From contig SSBO01000008.1 of assembly GCA_005281725.1 (NCBI GenBank), forward strand, positions 4,135,964 to 4,199,963: a stretch of 64,000 nt of DNA, in the 5' to 3' direction. Shown piece by piece: positions 51,749-64,000 of this stretch. The translations under genes and the position numbers were made by a program. The notes beneath the pieces are model-generated. The model was not told the origin of the DNA. It was given only the letters and a program-made list of their open reading frames with translations, and made no database searches. The DNA is from Wuchereria bancrofti. Lineage: Eukaryota; Nematoda; Chromadorea; Rhabditida; Onchocercidae. How positions within the stretch are numbered: the first letter of the stretch is position 1; every line of letters begins with the position of its first letter.

Positions 51749-54700
51749 TTTCTTAAAATTTGTAACTAATCATTAATGATAACAAAAAATAAGATCATAT
51801 GATAATAATAAGAAATGATAAGTGATAAGCAAGATATTTGGTTAATATAGTTTCAAGTATTAGTATTTTTGCTTTATTTTACATCTTTTTTTATTGCTTT
51901 ATTTTATGTTGCTTAATTTAAAATTTTTTTTTGCTTTATTTTATATTGTTCTTTCATATTATCATCAGAAAAAATATTAGCGCCTGAAATATGCTAACTG
52001 AAAGAATTATTAACTCTTATCAATTATCATATCATTAAGTTATTTCGGTATAGGAAATAATTACATATGTATATATAATTTCCCAATAATTGATAGGAAA
52101 GAAAGGAGAAGAAAAAAGTAAAGTAGATCAAATAATAGAATTAGCATTGAGCGCAAATGTTCCTTTTTTTTCCAATTTAAAACTTACGATTTTTAACAGT
52201 TCTTGATTATTCAGATGAGAAACTATTTGAAGTTTTAGCAAATTTGATATTTTATAACTATAATTTCAGATCTTATAGCTATTTAAAAAAAATTTTCTAC
52301 TTGCTAAAAATTATTATCCAAATTAAAAAGGAAAGATCAAAAAAAAGAAAAAAAAAATAAATCCTGGTAAATAAATTGAACGTTAGTTAATTAAGTCGAA
52401 TTGTGAAACTTTTACAGCAAATTCAATTATCATTTCTTATCAATTAATACATTAAATAAGATGATAAAATAAGACAGTTTAAAATTTTTTGAAAATTTAC
52501 GAACATAAAAAAAGAGTAGCAAATTAAAATAAAAAAGAAAATGAGAATGAGATGCAGATTTTATGATAAGAAAAATTTTGAGAATTATTTGATTAATACA
52601 TTGATAGTAGTTTTAACATTTTTTGTAAAAAAAAAAGAACTTTTTCAACAAAAGGAAAGAAAAGTTAGAAGACAACAAGTTTTGAAGGGAATTTTTTTCT
52701 TTTGTTTCATTACCAAAAAATTTGCGAAAAAGGAATTAATCGTAAAAGGAAATATTATTAGAAATTGCAGCACTAAAAATGCTGAAAATATGAAAAAAAA
52801 AACTAATAAACTGTTTTTATTGTTGAAAAGTTAATTGCTAATTACATTATTGTGTCTACAAAAAGGAAAAAAAAGAAAAAAAGAACTGTTTGATAAACAA
52901 TTTTATTCATTTATTTATTTACTTTTTAAATGGCGCAATTAATAATTGAAGAAAAACGAAAAAGTTGTCGAGGATCCAGCAATTATTACAACTAAAATTA
53001 AATTTTTTTTTTTGTATTTGAAACTTAATTATTAATTACATTATTAATCATTCCTGAAAGGAAGAAATTTTGTACTTTTTTATCTATCAATTCAAATTGA
53101 AATTAATTTAAGTTATCATAATGGGAATTAATAATTCAATTAATATTAGAGAAGAAATTGAAGTTGAAATGGAAATAACTAATGACTAATGGTGGCAAAT
53201 TTTAGAAATATTAGCTGTAATATTAAAAAGATACATTAAATCGCATATTATGCTTTTTTTACACAAAAAATAAATTATTCGAAATTGGACATAAACTTTT
53301 TTTACAGAGAAAATAATTAAGGAAAGAAAAATTAATTGAAGTGAAAATTTTTAGATTGAAAAAATGAAATTTTATAAGTTCTGCAAAATATGTTTATATA
53401 ATGCGATTTCATAATTTGATATTGCATCTATTTTTTAAGCACAATTAAACTAAAAGAAAAAATGTGAAAGAAAATTAAAAAATTTTTAATTTGAAAAATT
53501 TGACAAATTTTGAACATAATTGAGATGCTATAAAAAATTTCGTGAATTTGTCATATTTAAAAGTTTTTTGGTAATTCAGAAATTGAAAAATATATTAATA
53601 GCAAAAAAATAAATTAGAAGTTTTCAAAAATTTATCAAAATTTAAACTTTTTTGAAATATTATTCATATTTTGATAAATTTGGTATAATTAAAAAAAGTT
53701 TAATAATTCAAAATTTAGACAAAAAAAGTGAACAGTAATTATGTATTGCTGACAGGATTTTCTTAAATATATGGCAGAAGCCAATAAGTTAATATTTAAT
53801 TATTTATTTATATTTTGGTTATTTAATTATTGTTTAATTAATCAAATGATTGATAAATATAAAGTAAACAATCAATTTTATTTCCACTAAAACAATAAAT
53901 ATTCATTTCAGATTTTCCTAATACTTTTATCTTTTTCTATTATTAGCACTTATAATTTCATTAATATGCGCAAATAGAAATAAAAAAACCGATTTCTGAT
54001 TATTCTGATAAAAATTTCACATTTGACGATTGTTTTATTGTTTCTAATCGAATAAATTAAAAGAAAAATAAAAGATTTTATATAGACGTCATTGTCGAAC
54101 CATTTGCGCTAATTTATTGGCAATTGTTTCTTTAAAAACTTCAAAATTTTCAAGTATTCATTATTATTATTTATTGATTGCATCTAATAATTTTTGTTTT
54201 TTTTTTTGTTTAATAGCTAATTCTTAAAGAAATTTTTGTTTAAATTCATTTAAAAGTCATTTTTCAAAAAAAAAAAACACCTTTTACGGTGTTTGAAACG
54301 AATGCTAAAGCATATGAAAAAGATACTTTATTTTGATTAACTTCATTTATACATTTAATTGTTAATTTAATTTTACAAATGGCACATAAAATGAACATGC
54401 AAAAGTTTATAGAACACATAAAAATTTTTAACAAATTCAAAATTATGATAAGTTAAAATAAGCAACAGTGCAATCATATCGTTTTTTTTTTTACTTCTTC
54501 TCATTAGCTTTTGATATTAGCATAATTTAGCATTAGCATAATTTGATATTTACATTTTAAAATAAAATGAAGCATAAATCTTTCTAATAAATATTAAATA
54601 TTAGTTACAGAATTTTTATCTAAATTTTTTTTCCAAACTATAACTACCACTAACAATGCGATCAAAGATGGTAGAATGAAAGTGAGAAGAATGAAATGAA

Positions 54701-57240
54701 GAAATTCACAACAATTCATTGATATTTAAAAAAATGGAAATAATTCTTGCTGGAAAAAATCAATGCTAATTTTTGATTTCATCAATTTTCAAATATTTTA
54801 AATTAGAAACATTAAAATGATGAAAAGTTAACATACAGAAAATTTTCCATGTGTGATATTTTTGTGCAAAAATCATTTCTTTTTACAACTATTTTGCTCA
54901 TTTCTTTTTTTTTTTCGAAACCTGTTTGCTTGTTTCATTAAATTGAAATTAGTGATTAAAAGTGGTATACAATTTATGTTTACAATTTATTGCAAAAAAA
55001 AAAGAAAGAAAAAAAATTTGAATAAAAGAGTGGCAATAATGAACAAAACACGATTAGATAAACGAAAAAAATATCATTTCTGCGTCTTTCATTCTGTACA
55101 AATAGTTGATGAATTAGTAATTAATTAATTAATTTTAATTATAAAGCATTAGAATATGCATGTCGAAAATTTCAGCAAATTTTAAGATGAAAGTTGAAAT
55201 ACAAAAATTTGACAAAATAAATTAAAAAAAAGAAAAAAAAAACGATTATATTTGAATGATTGAAATATCTTCCAATCATCATCTAACAATTTAACAATTT
55301 TTAATTAAACGATCATAGATAAATTTATGGTTGAATGAGCAAAATTATAAAAAGATAAAAAAAAAATTCCTTTATTTAATATATTGCTGAAGAAATATAT
55401 TAAATCTTTCTAATGTTAAACGTTAATTGGTAAATGTAATTAAATCAATGATGGCATCACTTGAAAAATTTATTGAGAGCATTTCTGCAATTTTTTTTTT
55501 AATTTTTAATTTTTTTGAGCATAATGACATCAATACAGAATATTACATTTTGTGCTTTCAGCATAATTATAAATGTGATTTAAATGAAATTTCATTAGAA
55601 ATTAAAAGAGAGAAGTAAACAAGATTTCATCACTGTAACACCTGTATATCTCGAATTTCTCGATGATATATGTTTATTAAGCTATCTATATGATAGATTT
55701 CCTAAGTTTTAATACTATTAAAATCAAATAAAAGCAATGTTCAAACGTCATAAGCGCATTAAATCAATGAAGTGTTAAATAGATTAGGACAAATGCGCTT
55801 TTGTACAAATCGTTTATATATAATTTTTTTTTTTTTGATTACTTCTATTTTGATTCAATATTCCGGTTGCAACAGTTCAATGAAAATTGTATTATTAAAA
55901 ATAGCAAACCTGAATTGTAACAAGTTGGAAAGTGTTTAAAAAAAAGTTATACAAAATGATACACAAATTATTTTAGTTCTATTTTTCGAACTGTAATAAT
56001 AGTAATTATAGCTTAACCACTCTTCAATTAATTATCGTTTAATCTTGGCAGTGTAAATTTTTCAATGCTACGATTTTTTGTTAGGAAAAGCTGCAATTGA
56101 TCACAACTACAGAAATAATTATAATATTACAATGTGCGAATCATCATATATCATTTATTTTCTATTAACCTTGAAAATCTATGCTTTTCATTCATTTTCT
56201 AAATTTATCATTTTTCAAAGAGACATTTCCTTACTGTATAATGCATATCCAAAAAAGAGAAAAAGGAATGAAAAATGTTCAAAATCGAAAATCAATAGAT
56301 GAAGATGAATCATTCGTATTAATTAATCAATTAACAATCAATTAATCTGATTCATTCATTCATTACATATTAGTTATTGTAATTTTCAATTTCGTTTAGT
56401 TAGATAAAATGATGTAATGAATGATTATATTTGAATGTTATTCATTTGATAATTTGATAAATGATAAAATGATATACATTTGAAGATTGTATCATTTAGA
56501 AGATTGTTAGTGATAATGATGATAAGACTTATTATTAGAATATAAGAATAATATTAGAGTGATATTATTCTGATAGAAGCAAAAATAGAAGAAAAAGCTT
56601 TCAGAAGAAATCTTTTTTTTTGATGATAACAAGAATATTAGGAGAAATTAGTGAAAGCTAAGAGATAATTGAAGAAAAATATAAATGGATAGATTGTTAG
56701 TAGCAAAAAAAAAAATTTATTTTTAGGAAATCGGAAAAAAAAGAAGCAAATATCTTGAAATAGTTAATTTTTTTTAATCTTATTTTTATCATTTCTAATT
56801 CCATTGTGTTACCAATAAATAATTTATTGATAAATCTGATCGATATATCATTGATTACAAATATATTCATATATTGTGACTTTGTCATATAATATTATTC
56901 ATCAATCTTTTGAAAAATATTACAATAACTTTTCAATTTGATAATATATTGTCAGAGAAATTAGTTTGGTAGTTAATCATTTTACACTTAAGTTATTACT
57001 GATAAGTGATCTTTCACGTTAACTTTACCTGCAAAACGTTACTCACGTCTGTTGGTTTCTTGCTGGCAAAGAAAGAAAGAGAGACAGAGAGTAGTAAACG
57101 TATCAAACGAATTGGTCGTTGAGAAATAATGGATGGGCCGTATAAAAACTACGTATGTTGTTAGGAAGAGCAATGCGGGGATGATGAATTGAAATTGGAC
57201 GTTGTTAATTATTTATTAAAATATCTAATTTGATTATAGT
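51749..57240. other. intergenic region between divergent genes
   Basis: About 5.5 kb of AT-rich DNA between the 5' ends of the leftward secreted-protein gene and the rightward CHD1L gene. No exon is recognised; the open frames are Lys/Asn/Phe/Ile-rich noise. From about 57000 to 57190 composition rises (CACGTTAACTTTACCTGC, ACTCACGTCTGTTGG, and TATAAAAA near 57140). This fits a promoter for CHD1L. Confidence 0.55.
57000..57190 (+). promoter_or_regulatory. presumed CHD1L promoter region
   Basis: A GC-richer, non-repetitive patch that includes a TATAAAA-like string near 57140. It lies 110-300 bases upstream of the CHD1L start codon, in otherwise featureless DNA. The call rests on position and composition only. 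Confidence 0.35.
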
Positions 57241-57245
57241 TTTTT

Positions 57246-57247
57246 AG
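57246..57247 (+). promoter_or_regulatory. possible spliced-leader acceptor of CHD1L
   Basis: ATAGTTTTTTAG|AATG is a good nematode acceptor, 54 bases upstream of the presumed start at 57302. No coding exon lies upstream. Short out-of-frame ATGs lie between it and the start. Confidence 0.4.
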
Positions 57248-57301
57248 AATGATGCATTAACTATGTATTGCATATTGGAATTTGGCAAAAATTGAGAAGA
57301 A

Positions 57302-60300
57302 ATGGCAGAAAATTATGCGATAGAATTAAAAAAGTTGGAATTAGGTATTGAATTATTTCATTTCATTTTTCATGAAAATAAAAATGATTTTGAGATGTTA
57401 GAGTTGTATTATTAAATTTTTTTGCACTAAATTACATTTAATTTATAATATAAATAATTACAAGTTTCATTTTGTGGATTAAAAAGATGAATTTTATTCA
57501 ATTAAATATTATTATTTTAAATTCTTAATTGTGATTCAGCTAAATCCCGATTTTTATTGGTTTTGTTGAAGTACACGAAACGAAATATTCTACATCTATT
57601 TTTATTTACAAAATTGGAAATTAAAAAATTCCATTTCTATCATGTCAAATTAGAAATGAAAATTCACACTAATTTATTTAATGTATTTTTTGAGGTTTTA
57701 ATTTGTACGAACATCAAATTCTTGGTGTTAAACATATCCTTCAATGGTACAATGAAGGACACGGTGGAATTATTGCCGATGAAATGGGTTTAGGTAAAAC
57801 GTGTCAAGCAGTTAGTGCTATCGTTTGCTTGCTTAATGATAATAAAACTGGACGGCATATGGTTATCTGTCCACTTTCGGTCCTCCAACATTGGCAAAAT
57901 GAACTGTTCAGGTTGATTTTGATATCCGATTTACTACGTTGTGTTTTCTTTCTTTTTCTTTTGTACAGTTTGCATATTTTTTTTTTTGTATTTTCTTTCC
58001 AAAGTCTGAATGTTTTAGACGACATTTTTCTGAAGTAAATGTGACGTAACAATTTTAATTGCTATCACTAAATAATCACTAATGAAAAGTTTTTGCTTTT
58101 TAATTGGATCTTTTTTTTAATTAGGGTTTGTATTCAAGCAGCAAAATTTCCAGAGAAATAAGAAGATCTAGAAATCCATGAATAAAAAAAAGTATGTGAC
58201 TGTGATGTTTTCTTGCCATTTCATGCGCATTCCTTGAGATTATGAAAAAAAAGTATGCAAAATTAACTCAAGCAATGACAAGTTTTAGATTTGGACTTGG
58301 GAAACTTCGAATTGTAACATATATTGGGAACAGTGATGCACGAACAGTGATTCGGGAAGAGTTGCAAAACTCCAAAGATTGGAATGTTTTAGTTACAACC
58401 TATGAAGTATGCCTCTAACACAGCTTTATTTTATCCACGAAAGGTTTTAAAGATATTCTTTTATGTGAGTCATATCATCCAACAAGAATAACTTTTTATA
58501 GATGGTGATAAGTGATGAGCACTATTTCCATTGGGCGTGGTCATCATTATTTATCGATGAAGCACATCGTTTAAAATCAAGCAAATCTATTCTTCATCAA
58601 ATTGTTCGCAAGGTGTGAATTTCTCAGCTTTCAGTTATATTTTTAATAAAGTGAAAAGTTCTGGTTTAGCAACTTTCTTCTTTTTAGATGTCTGTGGAAT
58701 TTACGGTATTAATGACGGGAACACCTGTGCAGAATAATATTAATGAACTTTATTCATTACTCTCCTTGATTGATACGAAGAGGTTTCCGCTTCTTGATGA
58801 ACAGCAATTTGTTGCGAAATATCGCAACACATATGACAGTAATGGATTTTTAATGAAATGCTTTTTGAAAGTGTTCAGAATTTGAAATTTTTTACGATAT
58901 GTCTTGTTAAGCGGACATATTTTTTATTGAATTTCTTATCCTTTGCTTTGGTGTTCCCTCTCCTTTACTCTTTTATCGTCGGCATAAATAAAAGAATCTT
59001 TGCTTCAAATACACACCATATTAAATTTGACTTTTTTCCAAATAATTATCAAAGCCTCATGCAAATATTTGAAATAGGCGATAAACTCAACTTATCACTA
59101 AAACTGAACAAGAATTTTTATTTTAGCTGTTACGGAACTTCAACATATGCTTTCCAAATATCTTATTCGTCGAACAAAGCAGATGCTACGTATCAAAATT
59201 CCGGATAGTTCAGAAGTTGTGTTATACCATGGAATAACTGAAATGCAAAAGAACATATATCGTGCAATATTGAGGAAAAATTATCGTTCGTTAATTTTAT
59301 CATAATTGCCATTAACCAAGATTATTAGACCTATTAACGCTTTGCTTACGTGTTATTGAGATAGCATATTTATGATTTGTTTACAGTCCTATTTCCATTC
59401 AGAATCGTCTTTCATCTCTATGTATATAATCAAATCAAAGAAAGTCAAAATTTAGAATATTTATTGATTTACCAATTGTACTGTTTGTTTTAGACGGAAA
59501 AAACATGCTTGTCTTTTAACTGAAAGTATAAATTGATGTAATATTTAATTTTCAGAATATTTTGAGAATGTGGATGATAAAAAAATTGAGCACACTGGCA
59601 GCAAATTATCATTGCTTAATGTGTTGATGCAGTTACGAAAATGTGTTGCTCATCCCTATCTTTTCGACGGTGATTTTTAATTGTTAGTGTGGTTATAATA
59701 GATTCAATGAATTCGACGAGAATGGATATTTTAATTCGGATTTAAAATAATAGATGCGGACTGATGAAGCTCTTTATGATTTATTTGCAAGAATTTTTTT
59801 ATCCGTCCATAAATGATTCTATTAGCCTCATGTAATTGATGTGATTTATTTTGCAGCTACTAAAATACTCGATATTTTTACAACATTCTTTATCTACTTA
59901 GATGAGTCATTTTGCAGGTGTAGAACCGGAACCGTTCAAAGAAGGTGATCATTTATTTGAAGTAAGCGGAAAATTCTTTTTACTGGATCGTTTGCTTACA
60001 TTTTTGTTCGCAAAGGGCCATCGTGTACTTATTTTTTCGCAAATGACTCGTGTGCTTGATATTACACAGGATTATTTGATATATAAAGGTAACACCAAAT
60101 TATTGTAATTAGCTAATGAATTTAGAAGGATAATTTGGAAGACAACTTTAGTGTTATAGGGAATTAAGGATTCCGTCTCTGTTTGTAAAAAATCAAATTG
60201 CAATATTTTAAAAATTGTTTATTGAATTGCAGTTTTAAAAAATTTTGAAGAAATTTTTTTTTTTGATAGGATATAATTATCAACGCTTGGATGGAAGTGT

Positions 60301-63300
60301 AAGAGCCGAGGAGCGGTTTGCTGCAGTAAATCACTTCCAAACTAATTCCGACATATTCTGTTTCCTTTTGTCAACTCGAGCTGGAGGCCTTGGGTTAAAT
60401 CTAACCGGTGGTGATACGGTGATTTTCCTGGATTCGGATTTCAATCCACAGAATGATATTCAGGCTGCAGCAAGGTGTCACCGAATCGGACAGACGAAGT
60501 TTGCTGTTGAAAATATTAGAGATTCCAAATAATCCTTGAAATTTAAACATGAACTATTGACTTTGATTAAGCTTTTCATTAAAAATTCTTTTTGGCCATT
60601 TCTGCTTTTTGGTTTATTATTAGAAGCATCAGAGCGTAAAAAATTACATTTTCAAGACCGGTGAAAATAATACGTTTGGTTGCGCGTTACACGGTGGAAG
60701 ATATGATACAATGTCGTGCAGCTCGGAAACTTAAAATGACTCGAGAAATTTTGGAAAAAAGTAGTGATGACAGTAAGTCGGCAATTTTTGTAAAGCTTAA
60801 TTTCTGTGAAGCTAAACTGTGATGAAAAATGTGAAATATTTTAAATTGGTTATATTGAATTCATTGGCTTTTGTTTAGGAAAAGAATTAACATTTGCGGA
60901 AATTTCCGATTTGATAATAAAAGGCTTGAATCGATTGAATAATGAGAAAATTGATTCCGAAGAATTAAATATGGAAGCAATTGAAAAATTTGTTGGTAGG
61001 ACTGATGGAAATGGTCACTGGATTTATCATGGAGAAGAACAGGTGTGGTTAGTATTAGGTAGAAAAAAAAGTAGATAATGAAAAAATTTGCAACAAAAGA
61101 CATGGTAAGTAGCTAAATCCCTGAGAAATGAAACTTTTGAAGTGTTAGATTTAGTTTATATTTTATTGATAACAGCTTAGTTCTCATGGAAATCCAAACT
61201 TTCATTGTTTTTTTAAAGACAAGAACTATATTGTAAGCTATACTTTCAATAACAATTTAAGGCATGTTTTACTTGTTAGAAAAGATACATCAAGTATATG
61301 AATGCTTAGGCACAAAGGCTTAACGAACTTATTACAGAATTCCAAAAAACGAGAATCTGTGAAGGAAGAAAGTGATATGCTGGAAAATATATACATCTTT
61401 GAAGGACATGATTATAAGCAAGATGTCGCAGTTCTGCAGGATATTTTAAGTGAATCGAAAGCCGTGGAACTAGTCAGAAATACTTCGGTTAGACAGTGTA
61501 AGTATTTGAAATCTTTCAAATTTGTAGCACAATAATTTAAACATGATAATAGGATCATCGTGAGTTTCCATTCCTATGTAATTCATTCTTTTGTTTGTTC
61601 TGTTTACTGATTAATTGTAATGCTAAGCGGATGATGTAATGGAAAAGATTGTGCGGCAGTATTGGGATATTTCGTATACTTTATGTTTTATTTACTGCTC
61701 TAATTTGAGGTTACCTACGTGATAATTTCTGAAATAATTGTCTGATTGTTACATTAAGACTTTGAGCTTGGCTTAATAAGAAATAAGTTTTAGCGAATAG
61801 TTAGGTAATTTATCTTTAAAGCTCGTTTGGATGGTTACTCACAATCACTGATAATAACCGTTGACAACGCATTGATATTTGAACACTTAAAAAATTTTAA
61901 ATATGAATTGTTTGACATGTCAGCTGCACAAGTCTTTTGCACAAATTCATTAAGAAACCAATACAGTGCAAAAGGGAGCAGTAATATGCTTTATTTTTTA
62001 TATTTTATTTGGTATCTTTTTATAAGTCATTTGTTAGCTCTACCTGTTGGAAGACGAATACGGAAGCCAATATCGAAAGAAGAAATTGAGAAAAGAGTCA
62101 AAAAACGAAGAGAAACATTGGAGCAGAAGAAAAGGTTGAGAGAAGAGGAAATTGAACGGAAAAGAAAGGAACAAGAAACGAGAAAAGCAATGAAATGGCT
62201 CAAAAATAGTACGTTTTCACTATTGATATTCTTCTCAAAACTTTTTATTATAAAATCATAGAGAATCCTTAATCAATGTTATATACATCCTTGCAAATTT
62301 TGATATGGTTTCTTGGTTGGCTTTTGAAAAGTTCACAAATGGTTACATTCATCCTGTAAATTGCATCATCATTAAGAATGATGAAAAGTGTTTTCATCAT
62401 TTCAGCTATTTTATGGAAATACTTGTGAAATTTTATTATCATCAAATTTAGATTACAAAAGTAGCTCTTTACCACTTCAAGAAGTGCATGACGTTCAACA
62501 TGGTGATAGTAGCACAGATTTTGGACCTCATTTCGTCTACGGTAGTGTTACAGATACGCTTAAAGTTCCCACTGACAATTCAGATCATGCGCTTATCGTT
62601 CATGTTGTGGATGATAGCGGTAAATTGTCTAATTATTTTCTTTTTATTTTTACTAAAATTCAAACGTAAGTTTTTAAGTTGCTTCATATGGTTTTATTTT
62701 GTACTTTTTCACAATATCATATTTTGATTTTTAGGCTCGTTTGGTCGTGGCGGTGTTTTTGATGCTTTAAGAAGAAAGAGTCAACAAATAGTAGATAGGT
62801 ACGAACTAGCAGGGAAGATGGATGATTTGCATGTTGGTGACGCACATCTTGTTGAGAATATTGGTGATGACTTGCCTATAGCTCTTCTCAAACATGAATG
62901 TATTCTTTGATCATTTACTAGCTTTTATATTCATCATTAATTTTAAGTAATAAATATATGAAGTTTGTTTCCCGTCCTTATTTCACCAATTTTTTTTCTT
63001 TTTTTGCCGTTTTTTTTTACGAAGGAAGATTTCACCAGTAACAATGACAAGTCTTTCATTGTCTTGATTAGTCAACATGGAATTCAGTTTCTTAATTTCT
63101 TTGGTATTAAAAATTATCTTGTAACATTGTTTAAGGACATCACTTGAGAAAGTCAAATAAATGGATTAATTTCGAATTCATTTTAAATAACTTTTTTCTC
63201 TATAGGATTTAAATTCGGACTTCTGTCCTTGTGATAATAAATAATTATTAGAGATTTTATCAATCTACTGAAACTTCTTAACACTGACGAGCAATTTTTC

Positions 63301-64000
63301 TAAGTTTTCTTCGAATGTTTTAAATATTTGATATTAATTTTGCTTTGAATTGCTTAACATTCTTTTCTTTTTCAGGTGAAGGATCAAGGGATAATATCGA
63401 TATCGATGAAGCTGAGCAATCCACATCTAAGACTTTTTCTCCTTGGAGGAGAGTTTCTGTAGTACTACTGGTAGCACAAGATCACCGTAGAAGAGGTTTG
63501 TTTATGATAGATTCAACATTTCAGTCAAATTCGATATTTTTTAGAATTTCAAGTTCGGTTTTTTTTTTTCTTTCTACTCACTGCGAAATCTTAGGAAAAA
63601 ATTTCTGTTCACTGAGAAATATCAGGAGAATGTATAATTGCCGTTCACTGTTATATCATATCAACTTTTTTTTTCACCAATACTTAAACATTTTTGTTGA
63701 CAGAAAACATTGCAGGATTAATCACAAAGTAATAAAATACTTAACAATATTTTATAGATATAATTGACCAAGATATTCTGGCAAAATGTCTCAAAAAGCT
63801 TGCATTTTATGCGGTGAACTCGAATATCTTAAGTGTTCATATGCCACGAATTGGTTATGATAAGCAAAATATTAGTTGGTATGCAGTCGAGCGACTTATT
63901 AATCGCATTCTTGTTTCTAAAGGCCTTCACACTTACATTTACTATTTTAACCGAAGAGCGAACAATGCAACTGGCAGTATCACTTTTATTAAGTTTTTAA
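57302..64000 (+). CDS. CHD1L: CHD1L/ALC1-like SNF2 chromatin remodeller with macro domain (3' end off the edge)
   Basis: Seventeen exons give 894 codons before the edge; human CHD1L is about 897 aa. Exons: 57302-57344, 57695-57911, 58289-58406, 58502-58612, 58688-58838, 59127-59285, 59556-59669, 59918-60088, 60270-60498, 60657-60772, 60879-61042, 61338-61497, 62038-62208, 62389-62619, 62735-62899, 63376-63495 and 63758-64000+. ATPase lobe 1: Walker A DEMGLGKT (about 43-50), DEAH (145-148), [10 protein letters not shown] (about 171-180). Lobe 2: [44 protein letters not shown] (396-406) and [11 protein letters not shown] (426-436). A basic linker ([20 protein letters not shown], from about 590) precedes the macro domain (about 705 to end: [53 protein letters not shown]). 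In the family, the macro domain binds poly(ADP-ribose) and releases autoinhibition so that nucleosomes slide at DNA breaks. The 13/14 junction needs a weak acceptor (see findings). The start is chosen because IELKKLELG aligns with the pre-ATPase helix of the family. Confidence 0.95.

Noticed and set aside
54275..54294. Hairpin AAACACC-TTTTAC-GGTGTTT resembling a terminator
   Set aside because: A 7-bp stem in eukaryotic intergenic DNA with no gene ending nearby. It is expected by chance in a window of this size.
61827..62037. Possible 5' extension of CHD1L exon 13, open in frame
   Set aside because: The extension encodes sequence with no counterpart in CHD1L proteins, and the TTGTTAG acceptor at 62037 joins exon 12 in the correct phase. 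It is taken as open intron.
1..64000. CRISPR arrays, tRNA/rRNA genes, transposases, reverse transcriptases, viral genes or bacterial operons
   Set aside because: I looked for regular repeat-spacer structure, cloverleaf-like GC-rich stretches and the conserved motifs of mobile elements on both strands and saw none. Tandem repeats here have no spacers. A dedicated tRNA or repeat scan would be decisive.

Overview
The window reads as nuclear DNA of a nematode, most likely a clade III/spirurid type. It is extremely AT-rich, full of homopolymers and ATT/AAT microsatellites, and has GT-AG introns with short T-rich ...TTTTCAG/TTTTAG acceptors. Its genes are widely spaced and carry long introns. The genes found are typical animal genes. 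The genus cannot be fixed from the sequence alone. Two ambiguous bases (N at 18853 and 32761) mark a draft assembly.

Layout, left to right. (1) 455-655, minus strand: the signal-peptide exon of a nicotinic acetylcholine receptor subunit, the rest of which lies off the left edge. (2) About 656-32,500: a block of some 32 kb with no convincing conserved gene. It holds microsatellites, a 73-bp tandem repeat, a 32-bp tandem repeat, a 690-bp serine/asparagine-like trinucleotide minisatellite and a few GC-richer islands that could be regulatory elements or orphan exons. (3) 33,264-48,791, plus strand: a complete ten-exon ARID3/Dead ringer/CFI-1 transcription factor (617 aa as modelled), with a canonical ARID and a C-terminal REKLES-type segment. 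Three large introns of 2.6-5.2 kb cut the ARID region. (4) 49,934-51,748, minus strand: a five-exon gene for a predicted secreted glycoprotein of 234 aa that I do not recognise, convergent with the ARID3 gene. (5) About 51,750-57,300: intergenic, nothing coding recognised, with a GC-richer presumed promoter near 57.0-57.2 kb. (6) 57,302 to beyond 64,000, plus strand: a CHD1L/ALC1 chromatin remodeller. Seventeen exons cover SNF2 ATPase lobes 1 and 2, the basic linker and nearly all of the macro domain; only the last codons are off the edge.

The genes are independent eukaryotic transcription units, not an operon. The nAChR gene and the ARID3 gene are both expected to act in neurons and are divergently oriented around the 32-kb gene-empty block, so that block is the natural place to look for their regulatory DNA. 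I found no transposase, reverse transcriptase, rRNA, tRNA, CRISPR array or prokaryotic system. The most notable points are the complete domain architecture of a nematode ALC1, a splice-phase conflict inside it, the unrecognised secreted protein, and the orphan GC-rich exon-like islands.
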